A program made the translations under genes and the position numbers. The notes below the pieces were generated by a model that ran no database searches, was not told the DNA's origin, and saw only the letters and a program-made list of their open reading frames with translations. DNA of 64,000 bases from an uncultured Oscillospiraceae bacterium. Lineage in GTDB: Bacteria > Bacillota > Clostridia > Oscillospirales > Acutalibacteraceae. Position 1 is the first letter of the stretch, and each line of letters begins with the position of its first letter. Of the stretch, positions 25,670 through 34,830 are shown piece after piece. The stretch lies in contig URGJ01000005.1 of assembly GCA_900547445.1 (NCBI GenBank), positions 3,424 through 67,423 on the forward strand. Reading direction: 5' to 3'.

Positions 25670-26800
25670 TTATTTATCCTGCCCGTACTTTGCAACAATT
25701 TTTTTAATGCGGTCAACGGGGTCTAACAGGCTGCTTATAGAATTGTCGCAGTTAAGCGTGTCAACAAGAAGCGCAATATATTTTGACATATTTACGCTGC
25801 AATACCAATCGCGCGATAACAGCTCGGGTGACTGATAGATAAGGTTAGTGGTGAAAATCTTATCAATTTTGCCCTCTTTGTAGTATTCGTCAAACTTTTT
25901 AAGACCCTCAACAAAAAGACCGAAGGTGGAGAAAATGAAAATTCTTCCCGCGCCCTTTTCCTTTAGCTTTGCCGCAATGTCAAGCATCGATTCGCCTGAA
26001 GAAATCATATCGTCAACAAGGATTAAATCCTTGCCCGTAATGTCGTTGCCCAAAAATTCGTGAGCCTCAATCGGATTTCTGCCGTTTACTATAACCGAAT
26101 AGTTGCGTCGCTTATAGAACATACCGAGCTCCAGCCCTAAGACGGAGGAGTAGTAAATGCAGCGGCCCATTCCGCCCTCGTCGGGGGAAACTATCATAGT
26201 GTGGTCGCGGTCAAGCTTAATATCAGGGACGGTTTTAAGGAGGGCCTTGATCATCTGATAAGCCGCCTGAACATTGTCGAAGCCGTCGAGCGGTATTGCG
26301 TTGTTAACTCTTGGGTCGTGCGCGTCAAAGGTAATGATGTTTTTAACGCCCATCGCCACAAGCTCCTGAAGCGCCATAGCGCAGTCCATAGATTCCCTTG
26401 CGGTTCTTCTGTGCTGTCTGCCCTCGTAAAGCATAGGCATAATAACGGTGATTCTTCTCGCCTTGCCGCCTAATGCCGCGATAACCCGCTTTAAGTCCTG
26501 ATAATGGTCGTCGGGGCTCATCGGAACGGTCTGCCCGTACATCTTGTAGGTTACGCTGTAATTAAAGCAGTCACAGATAATGTAGGCGTCAAGACCTCTC
26601 GCCGTATGCTTAAGCACCGCTTTTGCTTCGCCTGTGCCGAAGCGCGGACAATTTGCGGAAACCACAAAGGACTCGTCCTCAGGAATACTACGCCATTGCT
26701 TTAAGTAGTAATCTACCTGAGACGCTATGTCCTCGCAGCCGCGCATACTTATAAGCGCGAGGTCGCCGTAGGGTGTGTGCTTGAAATCGATACTTGCCAT
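25670..26800 (-). CDS. prs: Ribose-phosphate pyrophosphokinase, long clostridial form
   Basis: Makes PRPP from ribose 5-phosphate and ATP for nucleotide, His and Trp synthesis. The 376-residue protein is longer than the usual ~315-residue Prs. It keeps PMLYEGRQHRR with ATP-site His/Arg residues, FDAHDPRV (metal/His site), SPDEGG, and the PRPP loop DLILVDDMISSGES around residue 258. The extra length lies mainly at the N-terminus and near the end. The start follows GGAGGG. Its terminator lies just downstream. Confidence 0.88.
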   Translation of the reverse strand: MASIDFKHTPYGDLALISMRGCEDIASQVDYYLKQWRSIPEDESFVVSANCPRFGTGEAKAVLKHTARGLDAYIICDCFNYSVTYKMYGQTVPMSPDDHYQDLKRVIAALGGKARRITVIMPMLYEGRQHRRTARESMDCAMALQELVAMGVKNIITFDAHDPRVNNAIPLDGFDNVQAAYQMIKALLKTVPDIKLDRDHTMIVSPDEGGMGRCIYYSSVLGLELGMFYKRRNYSVIVNGRNPIEAHEFLGNDITGKDLILVDDMISSGESMLDIAAKLKEKGAGRIFIFSTFGLFVEGLKKFDEYYKEGKIDKIFTTNLIYQSPELLSRDWYCSVNMSKYIALLVDTLNCDNSISSLLDPVDRIKKIVAKYGQDK

Positions 26801-26997
26801 TAAAAAGCCCTCCGTTGAAAAAAGTTCAAATCCCCCTCTTGGGTATACATATATATAATATCACAAAACCTTCGACACAAAAAGACCTTTTTTAAAAAAT
26901 TTTCAATAATATTTTATCGGGGTTTTACGGTAAAATTTATTGTATACAGCTAAAAAGCTCGAAATAAGATATACGGCAATAAAATTAAACTTGTATA

Positions 26998-27026
26998 TTG
27001 AATAATTTATATAGAAAATATATAAT
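26998..27026 (+). promoter_or_regulatory. Promoter of the SpoIID-like gene pair
   Basis: TTGAAT (26998-27003) and TATAAT (27021-27026), 17 bp apart. The 26801-27163 gap otherwise holds only AT-rich DNA and a 13-codon frame at 27055-27096. Confidence 0.65.
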
Positions 27027-27054
27027 TAAAATATGCAAGAAAGGCAGTGCTTTT

Positions 27055-27096
27055 ATGAAAAAAATGTTTTACGGCGCCATGCAACAAGTAGGATAA
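27055..27096 (+). CDS. Possible 13-residue leader peptide
   Basis: MKKMFYGAMQQVG, preceded by AAAGG ten bases upstream and positioned as the first frame of the transcript from the 26998 promoter. No family is recognised and it may not be translated. A leader or small peptide is possible. Confidence 0.25.
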   Translation: MKKMFYGAMQQVG

Positions 27097-27163
27097 ATAA
27101 TTTCAATAATTTTCGTGTAACCCTGTCACCTTTACGGAATAAAATATTTTAAGAGGTGATTTT

Positions 27164-27745
27164 ATGGATAACGAACTTATTGAAAAATATAAAAAAGAGC
27201 TTATGAGAATGTACCGTTCCTCTCCCTCACCGCGAGTACAGCCGACCGCGGCGCGGGAAAGCGCGCCGCCTAAAGCCGAAACCGACTCACGGGAAGCGCC
27301 GATTGACAAGCAAGGAGCGTACGAGCAGGGTACGCCGTATGACAAGGAGGATTCCACCGACCAAAACGGACGGCTTGTGGTAATGGCGACGGCGGTCTCA
27401 AGTATATACCCGGTTGAGAACGCCAAGGTCACGGTATTTACGGGCGACTATAAAGCGCCGAATATCATTGACACCGACTTTACAGACCAAAGCGGAAAAA
27501 CCAAAACCTTCAGTCTGCCAGCTCCCTCAAGAGGGCTTTCTATGGAGCCCGACACGGGCGCACAGCCCTACGCCCTTTACAACGTGCTTATCGAGGCGGA
27601 CGGCTACGCCGACAACCTGCATGTAAATCTCCCTATTTTCAGGGGCGTGACCTCTCTTCAACGCTCAAACCTTACTCCCCTCGCCTCCTTCGGAGGAAAC
27701 AAAGGACCGATTGTTTTTAACGAGCTTTCGTTCTTTAATCTTTAG
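27164..27745 (+). CDS. Carboxypeptidase-regulatory-like domain protein
   Basis: 193 residues with a charged, proline-rich N-terminus (1-65), then a beta-sandwich-like domain (about 68-190) with LVVMATAVSSIYPVENAKVTVF, TDQSGKTKTFSLPAP and YNVLIEADGYADNLHVNLP. That is the pattern of carboxypeptidase-regulatory/CNA-B-like folds. There is no signal peptide. It starts behind AGAGGTGA and lies 12 bp before the SpoIID/peptidoglycan-binding gene, so both proteins probably act on the same structure, plausibly the forespore or spore wall. Function is unproven. Confidence 0.6.
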   Translation: MDNELIEKYKKELMRMYRSSPSPRVQPTAARESAPPKAETDSREAPIDKQGAYEQGTPYDKEDSTDQNGRLVVMATAVSSIYPVENAKVTVFTGDYKAPNIIDTDFTDQSGKTKTFSLPAPSRGLSMEPDTGAQPYALYNVLIEADGYADNLHVNLPIFRGVTSLQRSNLTPLASFGGNKGPIVFNELSFFNL

Positions 27746-27757
27746 GGGGGTGAGTAA

Positions 27758-29134
27758 ATGCCTGCGGTTATTCAGCCCGTTATACCCGAGAATATCACGG
27801 TGCATTTGGGCGCGCCCGGCTCAAACGCCGAAAATGTAACTGTGCCGTTTGTTGACTACATTAAAAATGTCGCCTCGAGCGAGATTTACCCTACCTGGCC
27901 CGAAAACGCCCTGCGAGCCAACATATACGCGATTATTACCTTTGCGCTCAACCGAATTTACACCGAGTGGTACCGCTCGCGCGGCTACGACTTTGATATA
28001 ACAAACAACACCCGCTACGATCAGGCGTTTGTCCCGGGTAGGGACATATTTGAAAACATAAGCGATATAGTCGATGATATTTTTGACGAATATGTTGTCC
28101 GACAGGGCAACATACAGCCCCTTTTCACCGCCTTTTGCAACGGAACGACCTCACAGTGCGAGGGTCTTTCACAATGGGGTACGGTAACCCTTGCGGAGCA
28201 GGGGCTTACCCCCTACGAAATTTTGCAGACCTACTACGGCGACAATATAAGCATACTTACCGACGTCCCTGTTGAAAACATCGCCGAGTCCTACCCGGGC
28301 ACACCCTTGCGTCTCGGCGACGTTTCAAACGAGGTCAAAATTATTCAGACCCAATTGAACCGCATAGCGCAAAATTACCCTGCCATACCCAAAATCCGCC
28401 TTGAAAACGGACTTTTCGGAAACGACACCGAGGAAGCCGTGCGAAGCTTTCAGGAAATCTTTTCTCTGCCCGTGACGGGAACGGTGGATAAGGCTACCTG
28501 GTACGCGATAAAGCGCTACTATAACGGCGTAAAGCAGTTAGCCGAGCTTGTTTCCGAGGGGATCACAATAGAGGAAGCTACCCTGCCCTACCCGACCGAG
28601 GGGTTAAGACTCGGTATGCAAGGTGCGGAAATCAGGACCCTACAATACTATCTCGATATTATTTCCTACTTTAATCCCGCGCTGGAGCTAATACCCATAA
28701 ACGGGGTATTCGACCGGAGAACCGAGCAGGCGGTCAAGGCTTTTCAGCGGTTTTACGGCCTGCCCGAGACCGGATTTGTTGACGAAGACACCTGGAATCT
28801 CATTTTTAAAATTTACAGGGACACCGCCGCTACCCTGCCCGAGGGCTATGAGGGAGAGCGCGCGAAAATTTACCCCGGCTATGTCCTAAGCGAGGGTATG
28901 CGAAATGACGATGTAAGTGATCTTCAGACCTATCTTTCGTATATCGGGAGCGTATATCCCGAAATTCCCGAAATTCCAGTTACGGGCTATTTCGGCGAGC
29001 AGACAAGGGACGCGGTATACACCTTTCAGCGCCTTTTCGGGCTGCCGATAAGCGGACTTGTGGGTCACAGCACCTGGTACGCCATCGCCGAGGAATACAA
29101 CGCCTTAAAGGGATTAAGCTACGCAGAATTATAA
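27758..29134 (+). CDS. SpoIID-like protein with three peptidoglycan-binding domains
   Basis: 458 residues. The N-terminal part (about 25-165) resembles the SpoIID/LytB domain: VPFVDYIKNVASSEIYPTW followed by LSQWGTVTLAEQGL and YEILQTYYG. In SpoIID this domain is a lytic transglycosylase that remodels peptidoglycan during engulfment. Three PG_binding_1 repeats follow (about 185-255, 285-355, 385-455), each with a GxxGxxT-AV-FQ pattern and TW. No signal peptide is visible, as expected if it acts inside the mother cell or on the coat. It starts behind GGGGGGTGA. It could be a spore coat or cortex factor. Confidence 0.7.
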   Translation: MPAVIQPVIPENITVHLGAPGSNAENVTVPFVDYIKNVASSEIYPTWPENALRANIYAIITFALNRIYTEWYRSRGYDFDITNNTRYDQAFVPGRDIFENISDIVDDIFDEYVVRQGNIQPLFTAFCNGTTSQCEGLSQWGTVTLAEQGLTPYEILQTYYGDNISILTDVPVENIAESYPGTPLRLGDVSNEVKIIQTQLNRIAQNYPAIPKIRLENGLFGNDTEEAVRSFQEIFSLPVTGTVDKATWYAIKRYYNGVKQLAELVSEGITIEEATLPYPTEGLRLGMQGAEIRTLQYYLDIISYFNPALELIPINGVFDRRTEQAVKAFQRFYGLPETGFVDEDTWNLIFKIYRDTAATLPEGYEGERAKIYPGYVLSEGMRNDDVSDLQTYLSYIGSVYPEIPEIPVTGYFGEQTRDAVYTFQRLFGLPISGLVGHSTWYAIAEEYNALKGLSYAEL

Positions 29135-29140
29135 AAAAGC

Positions 29141-29174
29141 AGCGGCGTGAAATCGAAAAATATTTTACGCCGCT
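29141..29174. terminator. Terminator between convergent SpoIID-like gene and degV
   Basis: AGCGGCGTGAAAT pairs with ATTTTACGCCGCT. It lies 7 bp after the plus-strand stop and could also serve degV. Confidence 0.7.
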
Positions 29175-29218
29175 ATCCTGTTCTCTTTTAATATTTATTT
29201 AAGCCGACAACACCCTTT

Positions 29219-30100
29219 TCAGAATTTCCTTACATCATTTTCGCCCTCGAAATAGAGCGCCAGAGCACCCGGTCCTAAGTGTGAGCCTGTCGCGGGTTCG
29301 TGCTTTACCGTTACAATTTTCTTGGGCGTATTCGCCTTATTTATCAGCGCCGCCAAATGCTCGGCGTCTTCTTTGCAGTCGGCATAGCTTATGCCGACCG
29401 TTTGGCTTTCGGAATTTTTTACAAGCTCGGCGTATTTCTGAGCTAAAGCGGCTATTATTTTTGCTCTGCCTCTGACTTTGCCGAAGGAGACGATTTTGCC
29501 CTCCTCGTTTCCCTTAAGAATAGGCTTTATTCCAAGTACCGTACCCACGGCGGCGCTGAGGTTTGAAAGTCTGCCCGTGCGCCTAAGGTGCATTAAATCG
29601 TCAACCGTGAAGACCTGATACATTTTCGGTATATGTTTACATACCTCATCTGCCGTTTTCTCAAGGCTCATTCCGTCTGCGCGGCATTTCGCCGCCCTCA
29701 AGACGTGAAGACCCTCGCCGAGACTCGCCCCCAGACTGTCAATAAGCTCAATTTTGCGCTCGGGAAACTCCTCAGCTAACTGCTCACTTGCCATTTTCGC
29801 GGAGGAAAAGGAGCCGCTTACCCCTGAGGAGAGCCCAATAAAGAGTATATCCTTTCCGCTTTCAAGAACAGGACGGAAAAAATCCATATATTTTTGCGGA
29901 TTAATTTGGGAGGTGGTAACCCTTTCACCGCCCCTAAGAGCGGCGTAATACGCCATATCGTCAAATGTCTCTAAGATTTCGCAGGCACATTCTTTTCCTT
30001 TAAAAAAATAAGGCAGTGGGATTGCGGTTATATCGTTATCGCGAAGCATTTTCGCGGTAAGGTTTGAAGCAGAGTCGGTTAAAATCGCAAAATTCGACAT
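29219..30100 (-). CDS. DegV family fatty-acid-binding protein
   Basis: 293 residues beginning MSNFAILTDSASNLTAK, with SSGVSGSFSSA (near 90), ASLGEGL, TVDDLMHLRRTGRLSN and HEPATGSHLGPGALALYF. These match DegV/FakB proteins, which bind a fatty acid for phosphorylation by FakA. The start at 30100 follows AAGGAG. No fakA is in the window. It has its own promoter at 30135-30163. Confidence 0.88.
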   Translation of the reverse strand: MSNFAILTDSASNLTAKMLRDNDITAIPLPYFFKGKECACEILETFDDMAYYAALRGGERVTTSQINPQKYMDFFRPVLESGKDILFIGLSSGVSGSFSSAKMASEQLAEEFPERKIELIDSLGASLGEGLHVLRAAKCRADGMSLEKTADEVCKHIPKMYQVFTVDDLMHLRRTGRLSNLSAAVGTVLGIKPILKGNEEGKIVSFGKVRGRAKIIAALAQKYAELVKNSESQTVGISYADCKEDAEHLAALINKANTPKKIVTVKHEPATGSHLGPGALALYFEGENDVRKF

Positions 30101-30134
30101 AGTAAATTCTCCTTGAAATATGTATTGCTCTATT

Positions 30135-30163
30135 ATTATAATATTTACCGCAAACCGCCGCAA
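30135..30163 (-). promoter_or_regulatory. Promoter of degV
   Basis: Minus-strand TTGCGG (30158-30163), 17-bp spacer, TATAAT (30135-30140). Confidence 0.6.
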
Positions 30164-30306
30164 GATACAGCGCATTTTCTTTTATCTATTGATTTTACCC
30201 GCTCGGTAGAGTCCGATTTTTACGCTCTACCGGCGGTGGAGTTTCCTTTATTAATGACATTTAGCCGCCATAGCTTAAATAATCTTTTCCTTAAAAGTAA
30301 ATTTTT

Positions 30307-30334
30307 TGAAACCTTTTTGGGCGCTCATCGGTAT
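30307..30334 (+). promoter_or_regulatory. Candidate ECF-type autoregulatory promoter
   Basis: TGAAAC (30307-30312), 16 bp, CGGTAT (30329-30334), immediately upstream of the sigma-factor gene. This resembles the TGAAAC-N16-CGTA pattern of sigma-W-like ECF promoters, suggesting positive autoregulation. Confidence 0.5.
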
Positions 30335-30355
30335 TATAGGCGAGGGAGAAGTTAA

Positions 30356-30853
30356 ATGGAGTATACGGAAAATATTGCCGAAAAGGATTACGCGCTACCC
30401 GAGGCGGCGTTCCGAAAATACGCCGACACGGTTTATCGGCTTGCCTTTGTGCGCACAGGCTCTCGGAACGACAGCGACGATATTTTGCAGGAGGTATTCC
30501 TACGGTATATGAAGGTATGGCAGAATATGCAGTCCGAGGAGCACGTCAAGGCGACCCTTATCCGCATTACCGTAAACTGCAGCAACAGTCTGCTTACTTC
30601 CGCTTGGTTTAAGAAGACCGATCCGCTTGACGAAAATATTTCCGCCTCGTACGCTAATTCCGCGGAAAGCGCGCTCAGCGAGGTTTTAAAGCTTCCCGTA
30701 AAATACCGCACCGTGATTCACCTGTATTATTATATGGGTTATTCGGTCGCGGAGATAGCAGAGCTTACAAAAACCAACCCCTCAACCGTTAAAACAAGAC
30801 TCTCCCGCGCACGCGGACAGCTTAAAAAAACTCTGGAGGCGGAGGATTTATGA
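30356..30853 (+). CDS. ECF-type RNA polymerase sigma factor
   Basis: 165 residues: region 2 (about 15-85) with LAFVRTGSRNDSDDILQEVFLRYMKVW, and region 4 (about 105-160) with LPVKYRTVIHLYYYMGYSVAEIAEL and the helix-turn-helix TVKTRLSRARGQLKK. It overlaps the membrane beta-propeller gene by 4 bp (ATGA), the normal sigma/anti-sigma coupling. Its own promoter may be ECF-type. The signal is unknown. Confidence 0.88.
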   Translation: MEYTENIAEKDYALPEAAFRKYADTVYRLAFVRTGSRNDSDDILQEVFLRYMKVWQNMQSEEHVKATLIRITVNCSNSLLTSAWFKKTDPLDENISASYANSAESALSEVLKLPVKYRTVIHLYYYMGYSVAEIAELTKTNPSTVKTRLSRARGQLKKTLEAEDL

Positions 30854-32778
30854 AATTTAAAGACAGCTATAAAATAGAGATTGATAACATAAAGCCCGAC
30901 GGCTATATTAAGGACAAAACCCGCCGCAAAATGGCGGAGAAAAATGAAAAATCCGCTCCCAAAAGGAGCGGCAGGGCGGTTTTCGGCACAGCGGTGGCGG
31001 CAGTACTCTGCGGCGCGATACTTTTTTCCGCGGGAATCGTCACGGGACGGCGTACGGTAAAGGTTAATAAAAGCGAAAACACCCCCGCTATGAAAACCGT
31101 CGCAACCTACGGCGATATATACAACAACATCAAAAAGTTCAAAACTACCTTTTGGGATAAAATCAGGAACTACGCTTCAGACGACATGGAGGTTATAGAA
31201 GAGGCTTATGACGGCGCAATGAACGGAAGCGCGGCAACGGGAACTAACGGAAGTACTTTAAAAAACGAGTCGGCAGGCGCCGACACCGATAACTCGGCGG
31301 ACCACAGCGACACCAACGTTCAGGTAGAGGGCGTGGACGAAGCCGATGTTGTAAAGACCGACGGGAAAAATATTTATATTCTTTCGTTTTATGAAAGAAG
31401 GGTGAAAATCGTCGACGTTACGGGGGAAAAGCCCCGACAGCTTACAAGCATTAAGACAGAGGATATTTTCAACTGTGATATGTACCTAAGCGGCGACAGG
31501 CTTATACTGCTCGGCGAAGGAAATTCGGAAAAGCAGTCAACCGCAACTGCAGTAATTTACGATATTTCCGACCCTAACAAGCCTAAAGAGCTTACCCGCT
31601 TAAAGCAGAGCGGAAATTATCAGGATTCACGACTTATAGACGGCAGGCTTTATATGTTTTCCAATTTTACCATAAATTCCGACGAAATCACAAAAGGCAG
31701 GGCGGAAAGCTATGTCCCGTCGGTAAGCTGTAAGGATTATAACGGCGCTGTAGCGGCGGAGAGCGTGCATTTTTACAACAACTGCAATTATCCGCAGTAT
31801 ACCGTGATTTCAAGCTATGATATTAAGGACGGCTCGCTTTGCGGGACGCAATCGGTTTTGGGCGGCAGCTACACAGTCTATGCCGGCACCGAAAATATTA
31901 TAACCTGCGGCTTTACTGATTCGGACGGCTTAACGCAGGTCGCACGGTTCTCGATTGACGGCGGCGAAATTACGCTAAAGGCGTCAGGCTTGCTTAAGGG
32001 CAGTCTTTTAAACCAGTTTTCAATCGACGAATACAAGGGATATTTCCGTTTTGTGCTTACCGATTATAATTACCTCTCAAGTCAGACCAACGAAACGGTA
32101 TCTGCACCTTCTTATTCGATTTCTTCAACCGAGATTAATTCCCTTGTAATTCTTGACAGCAATTTAAAGGAAACGGGAAAAATCACCGACTTAGCGCCGG
32201 GCGAAAGGGTTTATTCGGTGCGCTTTATGGGAGATACCGCCTATTTCGTCACCTTCCGTCAGGTTGACCCGCTTTTCAGTGCCGACGTAAGTGACCCTTA
32301 CAGTCCCAAAATAATCGGCAGTCTTAAAATCCCTGGCTTTTCACGCTATCTTTTCCCCTACGGCGATAAGCTGTTAGGGATAGGCCAAAACGCCGACGAA
32401 CAAACAGGCAGATCGGGACTTATGAAGCTTTCTATGTTCGACATAAGCGATCCCTCCAATGTGACCGAAAGCTCCAAAACCGATATTTCCGCAAAATATT
32501 CCGATGCGCTTTACAACCACAAGGCGACAATTGCGGATTACGGAAAAAATATAATCGGCTTCCCCGCATATGGCAATAGTGGGTTGCTATACTTTGTTTA
32601 TTCCTATGAAGACGGTAAATTTGTTCAAAAGCTTAAGACAGAGCTTAATATTGAAAACCAACAGAACTGCCGCGGCTTATATATAGGAAAAATTTTCTAT
32701 ATTGCCGCTCCGCACGAATTACAGTACTACGATTTAGAGACTTTTAGGCTATTAGGTACTCTAAAGCTCATTGATTAA
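30850..32778 (+). CDS. Membrane-anchored beta-propeller domain protein, likely regulator of the sigma factor
   Basis: 642 residues. A short cytoplasmic N-terminus (1-43) precedes one membrane helix (about 44-66); the large remainder lies outside. From about residue 150 (NVQVEGVDEADVVKTDGKNIYILS) it matches the secreted beta-propeller domain family (PF09826 type), with repeated blocks such as AVIYDISDPNKPKELTRLK and SPKIIGSLKIPGFSRYL. The gene position and topology suggest a sensor/anti-sigma role, although the 43-residue tail has no obvious zinc anti-sigma motif. That role is inferred. Confidence 0.72.
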   Translation: MKFKDSYKIEIDNIKPDGYIKDKTRRKMAEKNEKSAPKRSGRAVFGTAVAAVLCGAILFSAGIVTGRRTVKVNKSENTPAMKTVATYGDIYNNIKKFKTTFWDKIRNYASDDMEVIEEAYDGAMNGSAATGTNGSTLKNESAGADTDNSADHSDTNVQVEGVDEADVVKTDGKNIYILSFYERRVKIVDVTGEKPRQLTSIKTEDIFNCDMYLSGDRLILLGEGNSEKQSTATAVIYDISDPNKPKELTRLKQSGNYQDSRLIDGRLYMFSNFTINSDEITKGRAESYVPSVSCKDYNGAVAAESVHFYNNCNYPQYTVISSYDIKDGSLCGTQSVLGGSYTVYAGTENIITCGFTDSDGLTQVARFSIDGGEITLKASGLLKGSLLNQFSIDEYKGYFRFVLTDYNYLSSQTNETVSAPSYSISSTEINSLVILDSNLKETGKITDLAPGERVYSVRFMGDTAYFVTFRQVDPLFSADVSDPYSPKIIGSLKIPGFSRYLFPYGDKLLGIGQNADEQTGRSGLMKLSMFDISDPSNVTESSKTDISAKYSDALYNHKATIADYGKNIIGFPAYGNSGLLYFVYSYEDGKFVQKLKTELNIENQQNCRGLYIGKIFYIAAPHELQYYDLETFRLLGTLKLID

Positions 32779-32789
32779 AAAACCGCGGA

Positions 32790-32821
32790 AAAACTCCCAT
32801 CTTTTCAAAGACGGGAGTTTT
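32790..32821. terminator. Bidirectional terminator
   Basis: AAAACTCCC...GGGAGTTTT with a paired TCTTT/AAAGA core, between the convergent propeller and lipoprotein genes. Confidence 0.85.
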
Positions 32822-32827
32822 ACATTT

Positions 32828-33337
32828 TCAATTTAATATTGTCACATTTTTAAAATTAACGGTAAAGCCGTTTTCGGAATCTTCAGCGGAAATAGGAAGT
32901 CCCGTCGCTCCGAGAAACAGTTTATAGCCTATATCCGCTTCGTCGCGCTGAATATAGTATTCATCGCCTCCGAAAATAATGAATACGTCCTCCCTACAGG
33001 CGTCCTTTAATATTCTGTAAAGAAGCATACAGCAGGCTCCCTCGGGCAACGACGCGAAATCGGTTTTGTAATCAAGCCCTGCGTACTTAGCGGTCACGTC
33101 CTCGCCGTCAAAATGAAGCTCGAGCCCCTTTATTGTATCCGGAGAGGTTATTTCCATATCCGTTTCACCGTTTTCTCCGACCTTGACGTTCGCCTCATAA
33201 CATTCGTTATAGTATGTAAGCTCAGCTGTAAAGGATATTCCTATTACAACGGGGGTAATGCCGGATTTTTTATCCCCGCAGGCACAGAGAAAAAGCATTA
33301 AGACCGTTAAAAGTAAAACCGATATTGTTTTTTTCAA
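32828..33337 (-). CDS. Small lipoprotein of unknown function
   Basis: 169 residues. MKKTISVLLLTVLMLFLCAC is a lipoprotein signal with the lipobox cysteine at residue 20. The mature part has mixed beta character (ELTYYNECYEANVKVGENG, FGGDEYYIQRDEADIGYKL) and no family I can name. It is convergent with the propeller gene and lies 38 bp downstream of nnr, so it may be co-transcribed with it. Confidence 0.65.
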   Translation of the reverse strand: MKKTISVLLLTVLMLFLCACGDKKSGITPVVIGISFTAELTYYNECYEANVKVGENGETDMEITSPDTIKGLELHFDGEDVTAKYAGLDYKTDFASLPEGACCMLLYRILKDACREDVFIIFGGDEYYIQRDEADIGYKLFLGATGLPISAEDSENGFTVNFKNVTILN

Positions 33338-33375
33338 GCTAAAGCACTCCTATCAGGGCGGATAACCCGCTGTTG

Positions 33376-34824
33376 CTAAAGCTCCTCTATAAGGTCTGAG
33401 GGCAGCATTGCCCTCTCCCCGCGCCTTGCCGCAGCTTTGTCGCCCGCTTCGCCGTGCAGATAGACCGCCGCTTTTGCGGCTTCTTCCGTGCTGAAACCCT
33501 GCGCCAAAAGCGAAACGGTGATCCCCGCAAGTGTATCTCCGCTGCCTCCTGTTGACATACCGGGGTTACCTGTCATATTAAAATACAGTTCTCCCGACGG
33601 CGTAGCAACAACCGTGTTAGCGCCCTTTAAAACAAGTACACAGCCGTACTTTACGGCAAAATCCCGTGCAATTTCCACGCGGTTTTCCTCCACCTCGCGA
33701 ACTGTCGCTGAACAAAGCCTTGCCATTTCGCCCGGGTGGGGAGTCAGTATGATAGGAGCCTTGCTCTTTTTAATAATATCTATGCCGCCTTGGAGGGCAT
33801 TTATGCCATCTGCGTCTATAACAAGAGGAATTTCCGAAATTTCTACGAGTTCCCGCACAAGACGCGCGGTATCTTCATTGTTGCCCATTCCACAGCCGAT
33901 AAGCACTGCGGAACAGCCCCTTAAAAGCTCGGGTAGGTTAAGATTGTCCGGGCAGAGCGTGCCTGATTTATTAGGTTTTACGGGAACACAAACCGCCTCT
34001 GGAACGGAAACCGTAAAGGGAAAGTATATATTATCGCAAATCGCCGATTTTAAAATACCGAGTCCGCTCCGAAGCGCCGACCTCGCCGCCAGCACCGCCG
34101 CGCCCGCCATACCGTAGCTTCCGCAAAGCATAAGTGCCGTACCGAAGGTGCCCTTGTGGGAATTATGCCGCCGTTTCTTAAATATCGGCTTCTCGGTTGT
34201 AAGATAACTACAGCCGACAGGCGGCGCGCCTATATCCGCCACAACCGTTTCTCCGCAGTAATCCGAGCCGTCCGGCAGTACGAAACAAGGCTTAAGAGCT
34301 ATAAAGGTAACGGTCAAATCGGCATTTACTGCACAGCCCAAAACCCGTCCGCTGTCGGCGGCAATTCCGCTCGGAACATCGACCGAAACGCGTATACCGT
34401 CCGAAGAGTTTATGGCTTTTATAAGCTCCGCCGTCTTTTCGTCCGGCGCACGGTTAAGCCCGATACCGAAAACCGCGTCTATAATAATATCGGCGTCGGG
34501 AATAAATTTATCGGTCTTTTTTACTAATTTAAGGCGGTCGTAATAATACGCCGCGTTCTCGGTCACGGGTGTGCCTAAGGGGGTTGAAACAGTAACGTCC
34601 GCACCGTTTTCGGCTAATATCCCCGCTATTACGCAGCCGTCACCGCCGTTGTTGCCCCTGCCGCAGACCACGGTTATTCTTTTTGCGCGGCAATCGTATT
34701 TTTTCATTATTATTTCCGCCGCGGCGCTTCCCGCGCGGAACATTAAGTCCCTTAAGGAAAAAGCGCCGCTTGCGACGGCGCTTTCCTCCGACTCTCTTAT
34801 TAAAGCCGTTGTAAGTATTTTCAT
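33376..34824 (-). CDS. nnr: Bifunctional NAD(P)H-hydrate epimerase / ADP-dependent dehydratase
   Basis: Repairs hydrated NAD(P)H. The 482 residues comprise an N-terminal epimerase domain (YjeF_N) with VVCGRGNNGGDGCVIA near residue 53, and a C-terminal carbohydrate-kinase-like dehydratase domain with KGTFGTALMLCGS, LTPHPGEMARL, VLKGANTVVATP and NPGMSTGGSGDTLAG. Both active regions look intact. The normal fused length is about 500. It starts 6 bp after the membrane-protein gene, so they likely share a transcript. Confidence 0.92.
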   Translation of the reverse strand: MKILTTALIRESEESAVASGAFSLRDLMFRAGSAAAEIIMKKYDCRAKRITVVCGRGNNGGDGCVIAGILAENGADVTVSTPLGTPVTENAAYYYDRLKLVKKTDKFIPDADIIIDAVFGIGLNRAPDEKTAELIKAINSSDGIRVSVDVPSGIAADSGRVLGCAVNADLTVTFIALKPCFVLPDGSDYCGETVVADIGAPPVGCSYLTTEKPIFKKRRHNSHKGTFGTALMLCGSYGMAGAAVLAARSALRSGLGILKSAICDNIYFPFTVSVPEAVCVPVKPNKSGTLCPDNLNLPELLRGCSAVLIGCGMGNNEDTARLVRELVEISEIPLVIDADGINALQGGIDIIKKSKAPIILTPHPGEMARLCSATVREVEENRVEIARDFAVKYGCVLVLKGANTVVATPSGELYFNMTGNPGMSTGGSGDTLAGITVSLLAQGFSTEEAAKAAVYLHGEAGDKAAARRGERAMLPSDLIEEL

Positions 34825-34830
34825 AATATC

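Noticed and set aside
25498..25716. 72-codon minus-strand frame between murA and prs
   Set aside because: It crosses the prs terminator and overlaps the 3' end of prs in another frame; no ribosome site.
33488..34117. Long open frame opposite nnr
   Set aside because: Shadow frame created by high-GC third positions of nnr; no supporting signals.
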